From DATFMH01 sp035267045 (GTDB taxonomy: Bacteria; Bacteroidota; Rhodothermia; Balneolales; DATFMH01), in NCBI GenBank assembly GCA_035267045.1, contig DATFMH010000063.1, positions 16,601-80,600 on the forward strand: a DNA stretch of 64,000 nt, in the 5' to 3' direction. The position numbers and the translations under genes are program-made. This document shows positions 1 through 9,480 of the stretch, piece by piece (the stretch's first letter is position 1; every line of letters starts with the position of its first letter). Under the pieces are notes generated by a model. It was not told where the DNA came from. It saw nothing but the letters and a program-made list of their open reading frames with translations, and made no database searches.

Positions 1-916
1 CCTGGTCGATGATAAAAAAGGAATTATAAAAAAAATATCTATTCCTACGGAAGCTGAAAAAGGCAGGGATCATACATTAGACAGGATTGCCAGGGCCATT
101 GAGATGGCCGCAGGTTATGCTTCTGACAATAAACCCGTTGGTGTTGGTATAGGCTCCCCGGGAGTCATTTCTTTAGACCAAACAACCGTATCTAATCCAC
201 CTAACCTGCCGGGATGGCAAACTGTAAACCTGGCTTCTGAAATAAAGAAAAGAACCGACTATGTATGCAGGGTTGAAAATGATGCAAACCTTGCAGCCGT
301 CGGATCAATGAATTTTGGTGTAGGCACGGATCTTGATAGTTTTATTATGCTGACACTGGGAACAGGTGTCGGTGGTGGTATTATATTTAAACGAGAACTT
401 TTCAGGGGAACTACAGGTGGAGCCGCTGAATTAGGCCATGTTATCATCGATTACCACGGTCCTATTTCGAACAGCCCGGCGAGGGGTGGTATAGAAGCTT
501 ATATCGGACAGCGCTTTTTAAGCCGTTATGCAGCCGATATTATTCGCCAATATCCTGAGAATCCTCTGTATGAGAAATTTGTTAGTGACTGGGAAAGCCT
601 GGAACCTCTTCATTTATTTAATGCTGCCAATGAGGATAATAAAATAGCTCAGGATATTTTGATATCTGCCGGTGAAAAACTGGGTTATGCCATTGTAAAC
701 TATATTCACGTATTGGATATACGTAAAATCGTATTAAGCGGTGGCGTGGCACAGGCGGGCCACTGGATAATGGATTCCGCCAAAGAAACGGCTTTATCCC
801 GGTTGATGCTACCATTTCATGATGGTTTCGAGGTCATTTACGAACCGCTTGGAAATGATGCGGCCTTACTTGGTGCGGCAAGTCTTACTTTTGATTTCAA
901 AACAAAAATATTATAA
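1..916 (+). CDS. ROK family sugar kinase (glucokinase-like), 5'-truncated by the window edge
   Basis: The reading frame is open from base 2 to the stop at 914-916, so the true start lies before the window and about 304 residues are visible. An internal ATG at 104 is not the start, because the frame upstream encodes LVDDKKGIIKKISIPTE, typical of the region just after the N-terminal ATP-binding loop of ROK kinases. GSPGVI, the ENDANLAA segment and LGTGVGGGII are the standard ROK sugar/ATP-binding motifs, and GGAAELGH is the usual run into the metal site. ROK kinases phosphorylate glucose, N-acetylglucosamine or related sugars in the cytoplasm. Oddity: the usual CxCGxxGC zinc loop after ELGH reads SNSPARGG, so all three cysteines are missing. 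Substrate cannot be assigned. The next gene starts 5 bases after the stop. Confidence 0.9.
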   Translation, partial: LVDDKKGIIKKISIPTEAEKGRDHTLDRIARAIEMAAGYASDNKPVGVGIGSPGVISLDQTTVSNPPNLPGWQTVNLASEIKKRTDYVCRVENDANLAAVGSMNFGVGTDLDSFIMLTLGTGVGGGIIFKRELFRGTTGGAAELGHVIIDYHGPISNSPARGGIEAYIGQRFLSRYAADIIRQYPENPLYEKFVSDWESLEPLHLFNAANEDNKIAQDILISAGEKLGYAIVNYIHVLDIRKIVLSGGVAQAGHWIMDSAKETALSRLMLPFHDGFEVIYEPLGNDAALLGAASLTFDFKTKIL

Positions 917-921
917 AAATT

Positions 922-3768
922 GTGCGGTGGCTGCCTTTTGCATTTGTTATAGAACGTATTAGGTGCCCCGCATCTGTTGTACTTCTTTCGCTTTGGGTAA
1001 TAATTTTATCCCCTCTTCCATCTCTTGCACAGCAAACGGATACTACGAAAGTCGATACGACTCACACCATTAAGGTAGATACATCACGTCATGTTTTACC
1101 GAAAAATATGCGTGAAAGAGAGGTACAAGGTCCAAAGAATTTGCCTTCCGGCAATCAACAACAACCGGGCAAGAAGGAAGGTACTGTTAATTTTTCGGCA
1201 AAGGACTCTCTTATTTTCTTGTTCAAACCCGACCGTGATGCTACTTTGTACGGATCTGCCAAAGTACAGCATACTCAAGGTACCCTTTCTGCGGGAAAGA
1301 TTTCTCTGAACCTCGATACCCATATCATGAAGGCCAGTGCCGCTAATCCACAGGACACTCTGTCCCACCCTGTTTTGACACGCGGCGGCGGTGGAGGCGG
1401 TGGGGGTGAGGAAGGTGGACGCAGCATTCCCAATGGTGGTGGTGGCGGTGGTGGCGAGAAAATCAGAAGTGAAAAAATCGCCTTTAATTATAAAACAGGT
1501 AAAGGTAAATTTACTGTCGCCAGGGTTAATGTCCACAACGGGAACCTGATCGGGACACAAGTTAAAAATAAAACGCCTAAGGTCATCTTCATTAAGAATG
1601 CTATCTACTCGACCTGCATGCTTCCTCACCCTCATTTTTATATTAAAGCCAAGAAAATGAAGGTTGTGAATCAAAAAGAAATATTCTTTACCAACGCCAG
1701 ACTTTACATTCTTGATATTCCATATCCTATTATCCTGCCATTCGGGTATGTCCCGGCCAAAATAGATCGTAAACAGTCTGGATTTCTGGCACCTACTTAT
1801 GCATTTCAACAACAACAAACACGCGGGCTCGGATTGCGAAATCTCGGATGGTTCCAGTATTTCAATGATCACCTTACCGGGAAAATTGATTTTGATATTT
1901 ATACTTCGGGCACCTTCCATACTCAAGCTACATTGAATTATGCTAAAACTGATAAATATACCGGGAGCATAGATGTCGGTTATTCATTAGAACGCGGACT
2001 TGAACCTACCGATCCCAACTTTCAAAAGAATATTCAAAAAAAGATCTCCATTCAGCATAATGAACAACTTTCACCTTATGCCAACCTGAATGCAAATATC
2101 AATTTCAGAACCAGCAATTATTACACGCGCAATTCATATAATATCAATAACCGGGCATCTGTGAGCACTGATTCCAGAATTGCTTATCAGTTCAATCAGC
2201 CGAATAATTTGTACAACTTTAATATTTCAATGGCCCAGTCCCAGAATTTTCAGACGAATACAACAACGCTGACGGGGCCCACCATGAGTTTCTCACTAAA
2301 AACACTCAGTCCTTTTCAATCCAATAATCCGCTGTCCAATAAGTGGTACCAGTCGATAAGCATATCCTACAGAAACAACTTCGACAGCCGTTTCGATTAT
2401 ACCCCGATTGCTGCTGATTCCGCCCAGACGAATTGGTTCGAAGCTTTAACCCACCCGGCCAAATACAGGGAAGCTACCGGCAAAAAGCAACTTTTTAACT
2501 TCGGTTTTCGTCAGAATGGAAGCATTTCTGCTCAGTTTCTGCCCAGGAGTCATTTTAATTTGAGCGGGAGTATAAACATGAGCGAATACTGGTATCCCGA
2601 AACAATACGAAAGATGTTTAATCCCGATTCCAACCGGGTGGAAACACATTATGTAAAAGGTTTCGTTGCCGCCCATCAGTTTTCATCAAGTCTTTCATTG
2701 AATACGCGGTTATACGGTATTTGGAATCAGCGTATCGGCAATCTTTACGGCTTTCGTCATACTTTAATTCCTACCATATCCTTTTCTTACAGCCCCGACT
2801 TCAGTAAACCCTTCTGGGGTATCTACCGTACGGTACAAACTGATACATTGGGTAATACACAACGTTATCCGATATATCAGGGAAGCATTATAAACGGACC
2901 GGGATCAGGTCGGTCAGAGAGTATCTCTCTGGGACTTAACAATATATTTGAGACCAAGCAGATTAAAAGAGATTCGACAGGTGAGAAAAAAGAAAAAGTT
3001 ATAAAACTGATTGATAATCTTAGCGCGAATACCAGTTATAATTTTGCGGCTCGCCGATTTAAGTTGTCGCCTCTTAATACTTCCTTAAATACGAGCATTA
3101 TCAACAATGTAAATATCAATGCCAGCGCCAACTTCAGTTTTTATGCTACCGATTCCCTCGGCACTCTGATTAATAAATATCTTTTAACCGAAACGGGACA
3201 TTTACTTCGCCTGACAAGTTTTAATATAAGCGCCGGAACTAGTTTCAGGGGTGGACAAAATGGTGGACATTTCAGTCAGCCCAGGCATTATTATTACCCG
3301 GCTCATTATGATCCTTACAATCAACGTTTTTTCCATACCTTCGACCCGATGTTTAACACTACTCCGGTCGAGCCATTCGATGTTCCCTGGTCATTCAGCT
3401 TATCTTTTAATTACAGTTGGAATTACATTAATAAAAACAGAAGTAGTAAATCAGCTGTTATTAATGCCCAGAGTATCACTATGAACCCTACACCCGAGTG
3501 GCAGCTGAGTACATCTCTGGGTTATGATTTTGTGCAGCACAAACTCACGCCTTCACAATTTCGTGTAAGCAGGCGGCTTCACATGTGGAACCTGAATTTT
3601 ACGTTTAATCCCTTTGGTAACTTTAAATACTATTTATTCAGTTTAACTGTGAACAATGCTCAATTCCAGAGTATAATCCAGAAACTTCCATTTTTGAACA
3701 ACCTGGAACAAAGCAATTCGCCAATCAGCCGCGGCGCCGGAAGTAGTGGTTTTGGTGGAGGATTTTAG
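922..3768 (+). CDS. lptD: LptD-like LPS-assembly outer-membrane protein (Bacteroidetes type)
   Basis: 948 residues. It begins with a GTG five bases after the ROK kinase stop; no strong ribosome binding site is visible, and the next in-frame ATG lies well beyond the signal peptide. A hydrophobic segment (about residues 16-36) ends in SLAQQ, a plausible signal peptidase I site. Residues about 85-300 form the periplasmic OstA/LptA-like part (DATLYGSAKVQH, YSTCMLPHPHFYIKAKK, PFGYVPAKIDRKQSG). The rest is a long series of alternating beta strands ending in a Phe-rich C-terminus, as expected for an outer-membrane barrel. LptD homologues insert lipopolysaccharide into the outer leaflet together with LptE, which is not visible here. 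Oddity: Gly runs at residues 155-162 and 172-178 interrupt the periplasmic domain. Confidence 0.85.
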   Translation: MRWLPFAFVIERIRCPASVVLLSLWVIILSPLPSLAQQTDTTKVDTTHTIKVDTSRHVLPKNMREREVQGPKNLPSGNQQQPGKKEGTVNFSAKDSLIFLFKPDRDATLYGSAKVQHTQGTLSAGKISLNLDTHIMKASAANPQDTLSHPVLTRGGGGGGGGEEGGRSIPNGGGGGGGEKIRSEKIAFNYKTGKGKFTVARVNVHNGNLIGTQVKNKTPKVIFIKNAIYSTCMLPHPHFYIKAKKMKVVNQKEIFFTNARLYILDIPYPIILPFGYVPAKIDRKQSGFLAPTYAFQQQQTRGLGLRNLGWFQYFNDHLTGKIDFDIYTSGTFHTQATLNYAKTDKYTGSIDVGYSLERGLEPTDPNFQKNIQKKISIQHNEQLSPYANLNANINFRTSNYYTRNSYNINNRASVSTDSRIAYQFNQPNNLYNFNISMAQSQNFQTNTTTLTGPTMSFSLKTLSPFQSNNPLSNKWYQSISISYRNNFDSRFDYTPIAADSAQTNWFEALTHPAKYREATGKKQLFNFGFRQNGSISAQFLPRSHFNLSGSINMSEYWYPETIRKMFNPDSNRVETHYVKGFVAAHQFSSSLSLNTRLYGIWNQRIGNLYGFRHTLIPTISFSYSPDFSKPFWGIYRTVQTDTLGNTQRYPIYQGSIINGPGSGRSESISLGLNNIFETKQIKRDSTGEKKEKVIKLIDNLSANTSYNFAARRFKLSPLNTSLNTSIINNVNINASANFSFYATDSLGTLINKYLLTETGHLLRLTSFNISAGTSFRGGQNGGHFSQPRHYYYPAHYDPYNQRFFHTFDPMFNTTPVEPFDVPWSFSLSFNYSWNYINKNRSSKSAVINAQSITMNPTPEWQLSTSLGYDFVQHKLTPSQFRVSRRLHMWNLNFTFNPFGNFKYYLFSLTVNNAQFQSIIQKLPFLNNLEQSNSPISRGAGSSGFGGGF

Positions 3769-3799
3769 TGTTAAGCGATAAATGGTATCTGTTCACTAT

Positions 3800-4396
3800 T
3801 CACAGATCTTGCCGGTTATTCAAATAGCGCTGGACATATTTACCAAGAATATCGAATTCGAGATTTACGGGATCCCCCTCTTTTTTATCTCTTAGGTTTG
3901 TATGGTCGTAAGTGAATGGAATGATGGCCAACGTAAATTCCATATCATATTCCCGTGCCACCGTCAGGCTAATACCATCTACAGAAATACTGCCCCTGCC
4001 AACAATCAGGTCTTTAAAACTTTCGGGATATCGAATAGTAAAAAGCCAATTGGTACCTTCATATTCAATGCCGGTGATTGTTCCGGTTGTGTCTACATGA
4101 CCTTGTACGATATGTCCGTCTACTCTTGTTTCGAGTGTCATTGAACGTTCAAGATTAACCAGATCTTTTGCCTTCAAACTACCAAATGTGGTTTTGCGCA
4201 GTGTCTCCTCCACAGCCTGAACGGTGAATGTTTCATTATCCATGGCCACAACTGTCTGACAAACACCATTAACACTTATACTATCGTCAATTCCCAATTC
4301 TTTTGACAGCGTTGATGAAATACTAATTTCAATACCGCCCTCTAAGGATTTTATTTCCCTGACGCGGCCAATATCTTCAATAATGCCAGTAAACAT
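3800..4396 (-). CDS. ribE: Riboflavin synthase, alpha subunit
   Basis: 198 residues, the normal length for the family. The protein starts MFTGIIEDIGRV, the near-invariant N-terminus of riboflavin synthase. It contains two tandem lumazine-binding barrels (about 1-97 and 98-190); the second begins with GHVDTTGTI and carries SISVDGISLTV, mirrored in the first by SISVNGVCQTV. The enzyme dismutates two 6,7-dimethyl-8-ribityllumazine molecules to riboflavin in the cytosol. It lies 82 bases downstream of ribD on the same strand, so the two are probably cotranscribed. It converges on lptD, with 31 bases between stops. Confidence 0.96.
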   Translation of the reverse strand: MFTGIIEDIGRVREIKSLEGGIEISISSTLSKELGIDDSISVNGVCQTVVAMDNETFTVQAVEETLRKTTFGSLKAKDLVNLERSMTLETRVDGHIVQGHVDTTGTITGIEYEGTNWLFTIRYPESFKDLIVGRGSISVDGISLTVAREYDMEFTLAIIPFTYDHTNLRDKKEGDPVNLEFDILGKYVQRYLNNRQDL

Positions 4397-4478
4397 AACT
4401 TTTATGTATTAATAGAAATGAATGATAATCAGATTAACGTAATCTTTTCAATATTTCAGTCTTATGATGATAACGAAT

Positions 4479-5600
4479 CTAAAAATAACCGGTCATCAGT
4501 ATATCATCACCAATTTGTTCCCAGCTAACATCTCTCAATTCCAAAATCTCACTCATTCTGTCAATGCCAAGCCCAAGAACAGATCGTGTACCGCCACCAA
4601 GTAACTTTGGGGAAATAAACATATGCAATTTATCCACCAACCTGTTTTTAATCATAGAACTTGCCAATCTGCTGCCGGGTTCCACTAATACGGAAGTAAT
4701 TGACATCTCGGCAAGTTTTTTTATGGCCTGATCCAGATCGGAGTGTCCGTCTACTTTCGATACCAATATCGTTTGCCCCCTGAAGTAATTGGGCTGTAGG
4801 ATACTCAGCATAGGATCGGCTACCTGATTTACTTTTTCCTTATTATATGTGACAATGATTGTCTTTTCTTCATATTGGTCGCTGAACACGTTCAAATCAC
4901 GTGCGAGGCCATAATCTCCGTCTATTACAATCCGGTACGGCTGAGGGCCTTCTACATGCCGCACAGTAAGTCTGGGGTTATCCAACAGGACTGTATTTCT
5001 GCCAACCATCACAGCATCGTATTCACTTCGCCATTGATGAACCTTCACACGGGCCGCTTCTCCGGTTATCCATTTGGAATCACCATCGGGTGCAGAGATA
5101 TAGCCATCCAATGTTTGTGCAATTTTAAGTGTGACAAATGGTTTGTGATACTTGTTATAGTGAACAAAAAACTCATTTAGGCGTGTGGCTTCTTCCTCAA
5201 ATAAACCAACATCAACCTTTTTACCTCTCTCTTTAAGGATATTTATTCCCTTACCGTTAACGGCGGGATTAGGATCTACCATGGCCACAACAACCCTTTG
5301 AACAGGCAAATCTGCTAATTTTTCGGCACAGGGCGGTGTTTTTCCGTGATGCGAACAGGGTTCAAGCGTAACATACACGGTCGCATTAATTAACCCGGAT
5401 TTATCTTTAACGGAATTGAGAGCATTTATTTCGGCATGTGCCTGACCGAAGCGTTCGTGATAACCCTTGCCAATCATTTGGCCATTATCCGAGACGATAA
5501 CACATCCTACAAGAGGATTGGGTGCAACATAGCCCCGCCCTTTCTCTGCAAGAGACAGAGCTTTTTTCATCCATTTTCTATCTGTGCCGGAAAAATTCAT
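4479..5600 (-). CDS. ribD: Bifunctional riboflavin biosynthesis deaminase/reductase RibD
   Basis: 373 residues, full length. The N-terminal cytidine-deaminase-like domain (about 1-145) has the zinc motif HAEINAL and VTLEPCSHHGKTPPC. The C-terminal reductase domain (about 150-370) starts at PFVTLKIAQTLDGYI and includes SKWITGEAAR. It performs the deamination and the NADPH-dependent side-chain reduction of the GTP-derived pyrimidine, the second and third steps of riboflavin synthesis. It is the first gene of the ribD-ribE pair. No FMN riboswitch is recognisable in the 180 bases upstream. Confidence 0.96.
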   Translation of the reverse strand: MNFSGTDRKWMKKALSLAEKGRGYVAPNPLVGCVIVSDNGQMIGKGYHERFGQAHAEINALNSVKDKSGLINATVYVTLEPCSHHGKTPPCAEKLADLPVQRVVVAMVDPNPAVNGKGINILKERGKKVDVGLFEEEATRLNEFFVHYNKYHKPFVTLKIAQTLDGYISAPDGDSKWITGEAARVKVHQWRSEYDAVMVGRNTVLLDNPRLTVRHVEGPQPYRIVIDGDYGLARDLNVFSDQYEEKTIIVTYNKEKVNQVADPMLSILQPNYFRGQTILVSKVDGHSDLDQAIKKLAEMSITSVLVEPGSRLASSMIKNRLVDKLHMFISPKLLGGGTRSVLGLGIDRMSEILELRDVSWEQIGDDILMTGYF

Positions 5601-5724
5601 CTCATTACGGGTTTACATCCTGTATAAAACATGCAAATCATTTCCTTTAATATTCAAATTCAGATATATAACGTAGCCGCATATTTGAACATTTCAGATA
5701 AATCAAGATAATCATATCACAAAC

Positions 5725-5757
5725 AAAAAAAGGCAGTGACGGATAATCCGCACTGCC
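5725..5757 (-). terminator. Intrinsic terminator of the ppiD gene
   Basis: Read on the minus strand, GGCAGTG pairs with CACTGCC (5732-5757), with an inner CGGAT/ATCCG pairing, and the hairpin is followed by seven T residues. It begins about 23 bases after the ppiD stop, where a Rho-independent terminator is expected. It separates ppiD from ribD downstream. Confidence 0.9.
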
Positions 5758-5780
5758 CTAATTTTGAAGTTTAAAAACGG

Positions 5781-7571
5781 TTATCGTCTCTGTTGCAGGA
5801 TGGAGCGGTTATCTTCAATATTCGATTCTTTTTTCAATTCGTTCATCCATACCTTGCCGTATGACCCGGCAATTTGTTGTTCCAACTTATTCTGGATTTT
5901 GCTCCTATCCGAAGCCGTCATTTTAGAAGGATCAGCCATATTTCTCTTTGTAACTTTCACAACAAATATAGCACTTTCACCTTCAATAGGTTTCGAAATC
6001 TTATTTAATGGCAAATTGAAAACAGCTCCAACAACAGTGGGTTCGCGTCCCGCACCGGTTATCGCATTACTGCTGTAATCTACATCTTCAGCGGTTTGTA
6101 CTTTCTTACCCTTTGCCTTAGCCAGGCTTTCAAGATTATTATCTTTTTTTAGAGCATTATTAATCTTCTGTTCAATTTGCTGCTTCCGCTTCTGATTAAT
6201 AACGATCGGCTTGATCTGACTTTTCACATCATTAAAAGGTCGAACACCGGCTGGTGTTTTCTTTATTATCTTAACCACAATGAATTGATCGCTCATCTCA
6301 ATCGATTTGGATATCTTACCGGTCTCGTTTTCCTTAAGGAAATCAAGTACCTGCCGACTTTGGCCCAATCCCGGAATGTATGGATTACCTTTCGTGGCAA
6401 AAGCTGTATGAACTTTTAAATGCTCTGTTTCTGCTTCTTTATCGAAACTTCCTTGTTGGGCATAATAGCTGAAATCACCGGCATTATTAGCCACTTTATC
6501 GACTGTCTCGATAGGATCGGCTTTTATATCCTGACTAAAATCGGCAAACTTAATTTCAACTTTGCCTTTATTACGACGCTCCGCCAGTTTTTTAACAAGG
6601 TGTAAACGTCCGTCGATTTGAATAACATCACTAACATCTCCTTTTTTCAAAGAGAATACTACTTGTAATGGCTTTTTAACTTCGTCTTTAGTGAACCAAC
6701 TGTTATTGAACGGTGTTGCCGATTCATTACGAGCCATAAATGCAGAATCATCTTTGGCTTCTTTAAATTGAGATTTTAAATCGCGCATTTCTTTAAAAGT
6801 GCGAGCCGTATCTTTTTGAGTTGGTGCTTTTGAAAAAGTCACATACTTAAATCGCCAGGACTCTTTCTGCTTAAATAAATTTTTATGGGTATCGTAATAG
6901 GTCCTTAAGTCAGCATCTGTATAATTCACACTTGAATCAGGTACATCGGAATAAGGGAAACGAACATATTCTGCGGAAGCAATGGAATGCGCCTTGATAT
7001 ACGCTTCTTCAATGGCATTATTAGTAACTACCATGGCGCTTTGAACGTAATTGTTCAGTTTTTGGCGGCGCCGTTTTTCACGCAATTGTTGTTCAATGGC
7101 AATCCAGGCTTTGGTATTTTCAGGCGCTTTAATGGCAGCTTGTAAAGCTACACGATCGAGCGTACCGTCTTTTCTCTGAAACTGTTGGAGAATAAGCGGA
7201 TCCGGATTTTTACCGGTTACCATGTTTACCAACTCGGCATCAGGCACGCTAATACCCATTTTTTGCATCTTATCATTTAAGATGGAATTCATTACCAATT
7301 GATTCCATGCCATATCCTGATAATATGCCCTGAGCTCCGGAGTCATATTATTTTGCGTTTGACGCTGGTAATTTTCAATAAACTGATTGACCAGATGATT
7401 GTATTGATCAATAGTTATGGATTTACCATTTACGCTACCCAGATTTGAAGGTCCGCGCATGATGGCATTAAAGACTTTAGTATCGGCAAGTCCCCATAAG
7501 AGACCGAATGAAATAATTAGGACCCAGAATATCCATTTGGTACTGGATCGCATTTTTTCCATTACTCCCAT
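5781..7571 (-). CDS. ppiD: PpiD/SurA-like membrane-anchored peptidyl-prolyl isomerase
   Basis: 596 residues. One transmembrane helix near the N-terminus (WIFWVLIISFGLLWGLA, about 13-29) anchors a large periplasmic part. Residues about 43-180 form the SurA N-terminal-like chaperone domain (LGSVNGKSITIDQYNHLV is its typical opening). Two rotamase-like segments follow, around 230-350 (FSLKKGDVSDVIQIDGRLHLVKKL) and 380-500 (QFIVVKIIKK). The family assists folding of outer-membrane and secreted proteins at the inner-membrane surface. The start is uncertain: MGVM, MEKM and MRSS offer three in-frame ATGs, with GGGAG just before the second. It is followed by a clear terminator and preceded by mlaD 195 bases upstream. 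Confidence 0.85.
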   Translation of the reverse strand: MGVMEKMRSSTKWIFWVLIISFGLLWGLADTKVFNAIMRGPSNLGSVNGKSITIDQYNHLVNQFIENYQRQTQNNMTPELRAYYQDMAWNQLVMNSILNDKMQKMGISVPDAELVNMVTGKNPDPLILQQFQRKDGTLDRVALQAAIKAPENTKAWIAIEQQLREKRRRQKLNNYVQSAMVVTNNAIEEAYIKAHSIASAEYVRFPYSDVPDSSVNYTDADLRTYYDTHKNLFKQKESWRFKYVTFSKAPTQKDTARTFKEMRDLKSQFKEAKDDSAFMARNESATPFNNSWFTKDEVKKPLQVVFSLKKGDVSDVIQIDGRLHLVKKLAERRNKGKVEIKFADFSQDIKADPIETVDKVANNAGDFSYYAQQGSFDKEAETEHLKVHTAFATKGNPYIPGLGQSRQVLDFLKENETGKISKSIEMSDQFIVVKIIKKTPAGVRPFNDVKSQIKPIVINQKRKQQIEQKINNALKKDNNLESLAKAKGKKVQTAEDVDYSSNAITGAGREPTVVGAVFNLPLNKISKPIEGESAIFVVKVTKRNMADPSKMTASDRSKIQNKLEQQIAGSYGKVWMNELKKESNIEDNRSILQQRR

Positions 7572-7766
7572 TAAAAAACCTCTGAATGGTGTGTGATGAT
7601 TTGATTAAGTTGTCCTGAAAAATCGTTATTTATCTTTAAATAACTTATATAAAGCCACAAAATATACAATATGCTTATGCCAAGAGCAATTTATAAAACG
7701 TTTGAAAATCGGCTTTCAATATATAGAATTAAATCTATGGCGATGATGTGCCTTTTTCAAGCTGCT

Positions 7767-8696
7767 TTAAAATAAACTGATTTTGATATTACGCAGATAT
7801 CGCCTCGGATGCTCATCAATGTGTTTAGCCAATCGTTGTAAATGAAATGACAAACTATCCAGATTATTATAAACCGAAGGATCATTAACCAGTTTACCAA
7901 GCGTACCGTCGCCATTATTTATCTTTGTAAGAATTGTGTTCATCTTATTGGTGGTTTCAGTAAGCTGCTTCGATAAATCCGTAAGTTCTTTCGAGCTTTC
8001 CTGCAGTGATGTCAATAATGAATCCACTTTATCTTTGTTAGTAGAACTCAATGTATCGACATTACCAAGAATGCTTCGTAAATGTTTCAACGATTCCGTG
8101 ACATCCTGATTCTTGTCAGCCACCAGCGTATTCATATTATTACTGGCATCCCGCAAATTCTTTATCGTTGTCTTCAGGTTTTTACGAACGTCCTCCGTCA
8201 ATACTTTATTAGCTGAACCTACCAGATCATTCAATTTATTGGAAACCTGTGCCACTTTATCGCCAATAGTCATCCCCTTTTGCTGAAATTCACTCATGAG
8301 GCCCTGATCATATACACCCTGAATAGTGTCACCAAATTTAAGATACTTATTTGATACACCCTTTTTAATAACGATGGCTTTACTCCCGAGTAAATCCGTT
8401 GAGCGGATAAATGCCCTGGAATCCACGGGAATTCTTAAATTCTTGTTAATACTTAAGACAACCATGACACTATCCGTACTTGTCAATTTTATTTGTTTAA
8501 CGGACCCAACATCTACGCCATTGATATATACATTCTTACCTGTAGTCAAGCCATCGACTTTGGGAAAGAACGATTCAATATTTGTGGTATTACTGAATAA
8601 CGGCACATCCTTCATAATTCGGAAACCGAGTATGCCAATAATAATAGCACCGATAACAGTTAATCCAATTTTTGCTTCATTACTGGATATCTTCAA
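7767..8696 (-). CDS. mlaD: MlaD-like MCE-domain phospholipid transport protein
   Basis: 309 residues. An N-terminal transmembrane anchor (GLTVIGAIIIGILGFRIM, about 11-28) is followed by the MCE domain (about 38-118; FPKVDGLTTGKNVYINGVDVGSV is the family signature). Residues about 135-265 are a long heptad-rich coiled coil (KVAQVSNKLNDLVG, LRDASNNMNTLV, LSKQLTETTNKMNTIL). MlaD hexamers bind lipid in the periplasm and dock on the MlaFE ABC transporter. The gene is third in mlaE-mlaF-mlaD, 12 bases after mlaF. MlaB and MlaC are not encoded alongside. Confidence 0.93.
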   Translation of the reverse strand: MKISSNEAKIGLTVIGAIIIGILGFRIMKDVPLFSNTTNIESFFPKVDGLTTGKNVYINGVDVGSVKQIKLTSTDSVMVVLSINKNLRIPVDSRAFIRSTDLLGSKAIVIKKGVSNKYLKFGDTIQGVYDQGLMSEFQQKGMTIGDKVAQVSNKLNDLVGSANKVLTEDVRKNLKTTIKNLRDASNNMNTLVADKNQDVTESLKHLRSILGNVDTLSSTNKDKVDSLLTSLQESSKELTDLSKQLTETTNKMNTILTKINNGDGTLGKLVNDPSVYNNLDSLSFHLQRLAKHIDEHPRRYLRNIKISLF

Positions 8697-8708
8697 TGAA
8701 TAATCTCC

Positions 8709-9464
8709 TTATTTCTTTAAATAATTACTTTCAATACGGTATTCAGATGCTTTAATAAATTTATTTAACCGGTCATTGTCGCTTGTCTTCATTTCCTCAA
8801 TGGTTCCTGACCACCATATTTTCTGACTGTCAATAAATGCGGCCTGATCAGCGACTCTGAGTACACTGTGAATATCGTGGGTTACGACAATAGAGGTTAT
8901 ATCCAGATTTTCAGACATATGAATAATAAGATCGTTGATCTCATCAGAGGTCTCCGGATCAAGCCCTGAGGTCGGTTCATCATATAAAATATACGCAGGT
9001 TCCATGACTATGGCTCTTGCAAGCCCAACCCTTTTACGCATACCGCCTGATAATTCAGCCGTTGTTTTATTGCCAATATCCTGTAAATCGACCAGATCAA
9101 GACATTTCATCACATTTTCATGGATCTCATCTTCATCTTTATCTGTAAAATAGCGAAGTGGAAATGCCACATTCTCGAATGCCGTAATGGAATCAAACAG
9201 CGCAGCTCCCTGAAATAATACACCAAATCGTTGCCGTACTTTGCGTAAATCAACATAATTCAGCTTAAAAATATTTACACCGTCGATAATCACTTCACCT
9301 TCATCGGGATACAACAAGGCATTAATATGCTTCAATAAAACGGATTTACCAGAACCTGATTTACCAATTATAGCCAACGTTTCACTATCGCCAATTTTTA
9401 AATTGACGTTTTCCCATATTAAATGTTCGCCAAAACTTTTTTTAAGATTTTTTATTTCAATCAT
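8709..9464 (-). CDS. mlaF: MlaF-like ABC transporter ATPase
   Basis: 251 residues, typical for the family. Walker A GKSGSGKS at residues 34-41, the Q-loop region FGVLFQGAALFDS, the ABC signature LSGGMRKRVGLARAI, Walker B ILYDEPTSGLDP and the H-loop VVTHD are all intact. LSGGMRKR with the AALFDSITAFENV segment is characteristic of MCE/Mla ATPases. It powers lipid movement between inner and outer membranes. It lies 16 bases downstream of mlaE and 12 upstream of mlaD, so the three form one operon. Confidence 0.95.
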   Translation of the reverse strand: MIEIKNLKKSFGEHLIWENVNLKIGDSETLAIIGKSGSGKSVLLKHINALLYPDEGEVIIDGVNIFKLNYVDLRKVRQRFGVLFQGAALFDSITAFENVAFPLRYFTDKDEDEIHENVMKCLDLVDLQDIGNKTTAELSGGMRKRVGLARAIVMEPAYILYDEPTSGLDPETSDEINDLIIHMSENLDITSIVVTHDIHSVLRVADQAAFIDSQKIWWSGTIEEMKTSDNDRLNKFIKASEYRIESNYLKK

Positions 9465-9480
9465 AAGGATATAAAATTAA

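Noticed and set aside
1096..1926. 276-codon open frame antisense to lptD
   Set aside because: It is a shadow of the real gene: the protein shows no domain or sensible start, and the strand opposite has clear LptD features.
4875..5180. 101-codon frame antisense to ribD
   Set aside because: Shadow frame; ribD is fully supported on the other strand.
5601..5724. FMN riboswitch upstream of ribD
   Set aside because: The conserved GGGGCAGGGTG-type elements are absent and no multi-arm junction could be drawn.
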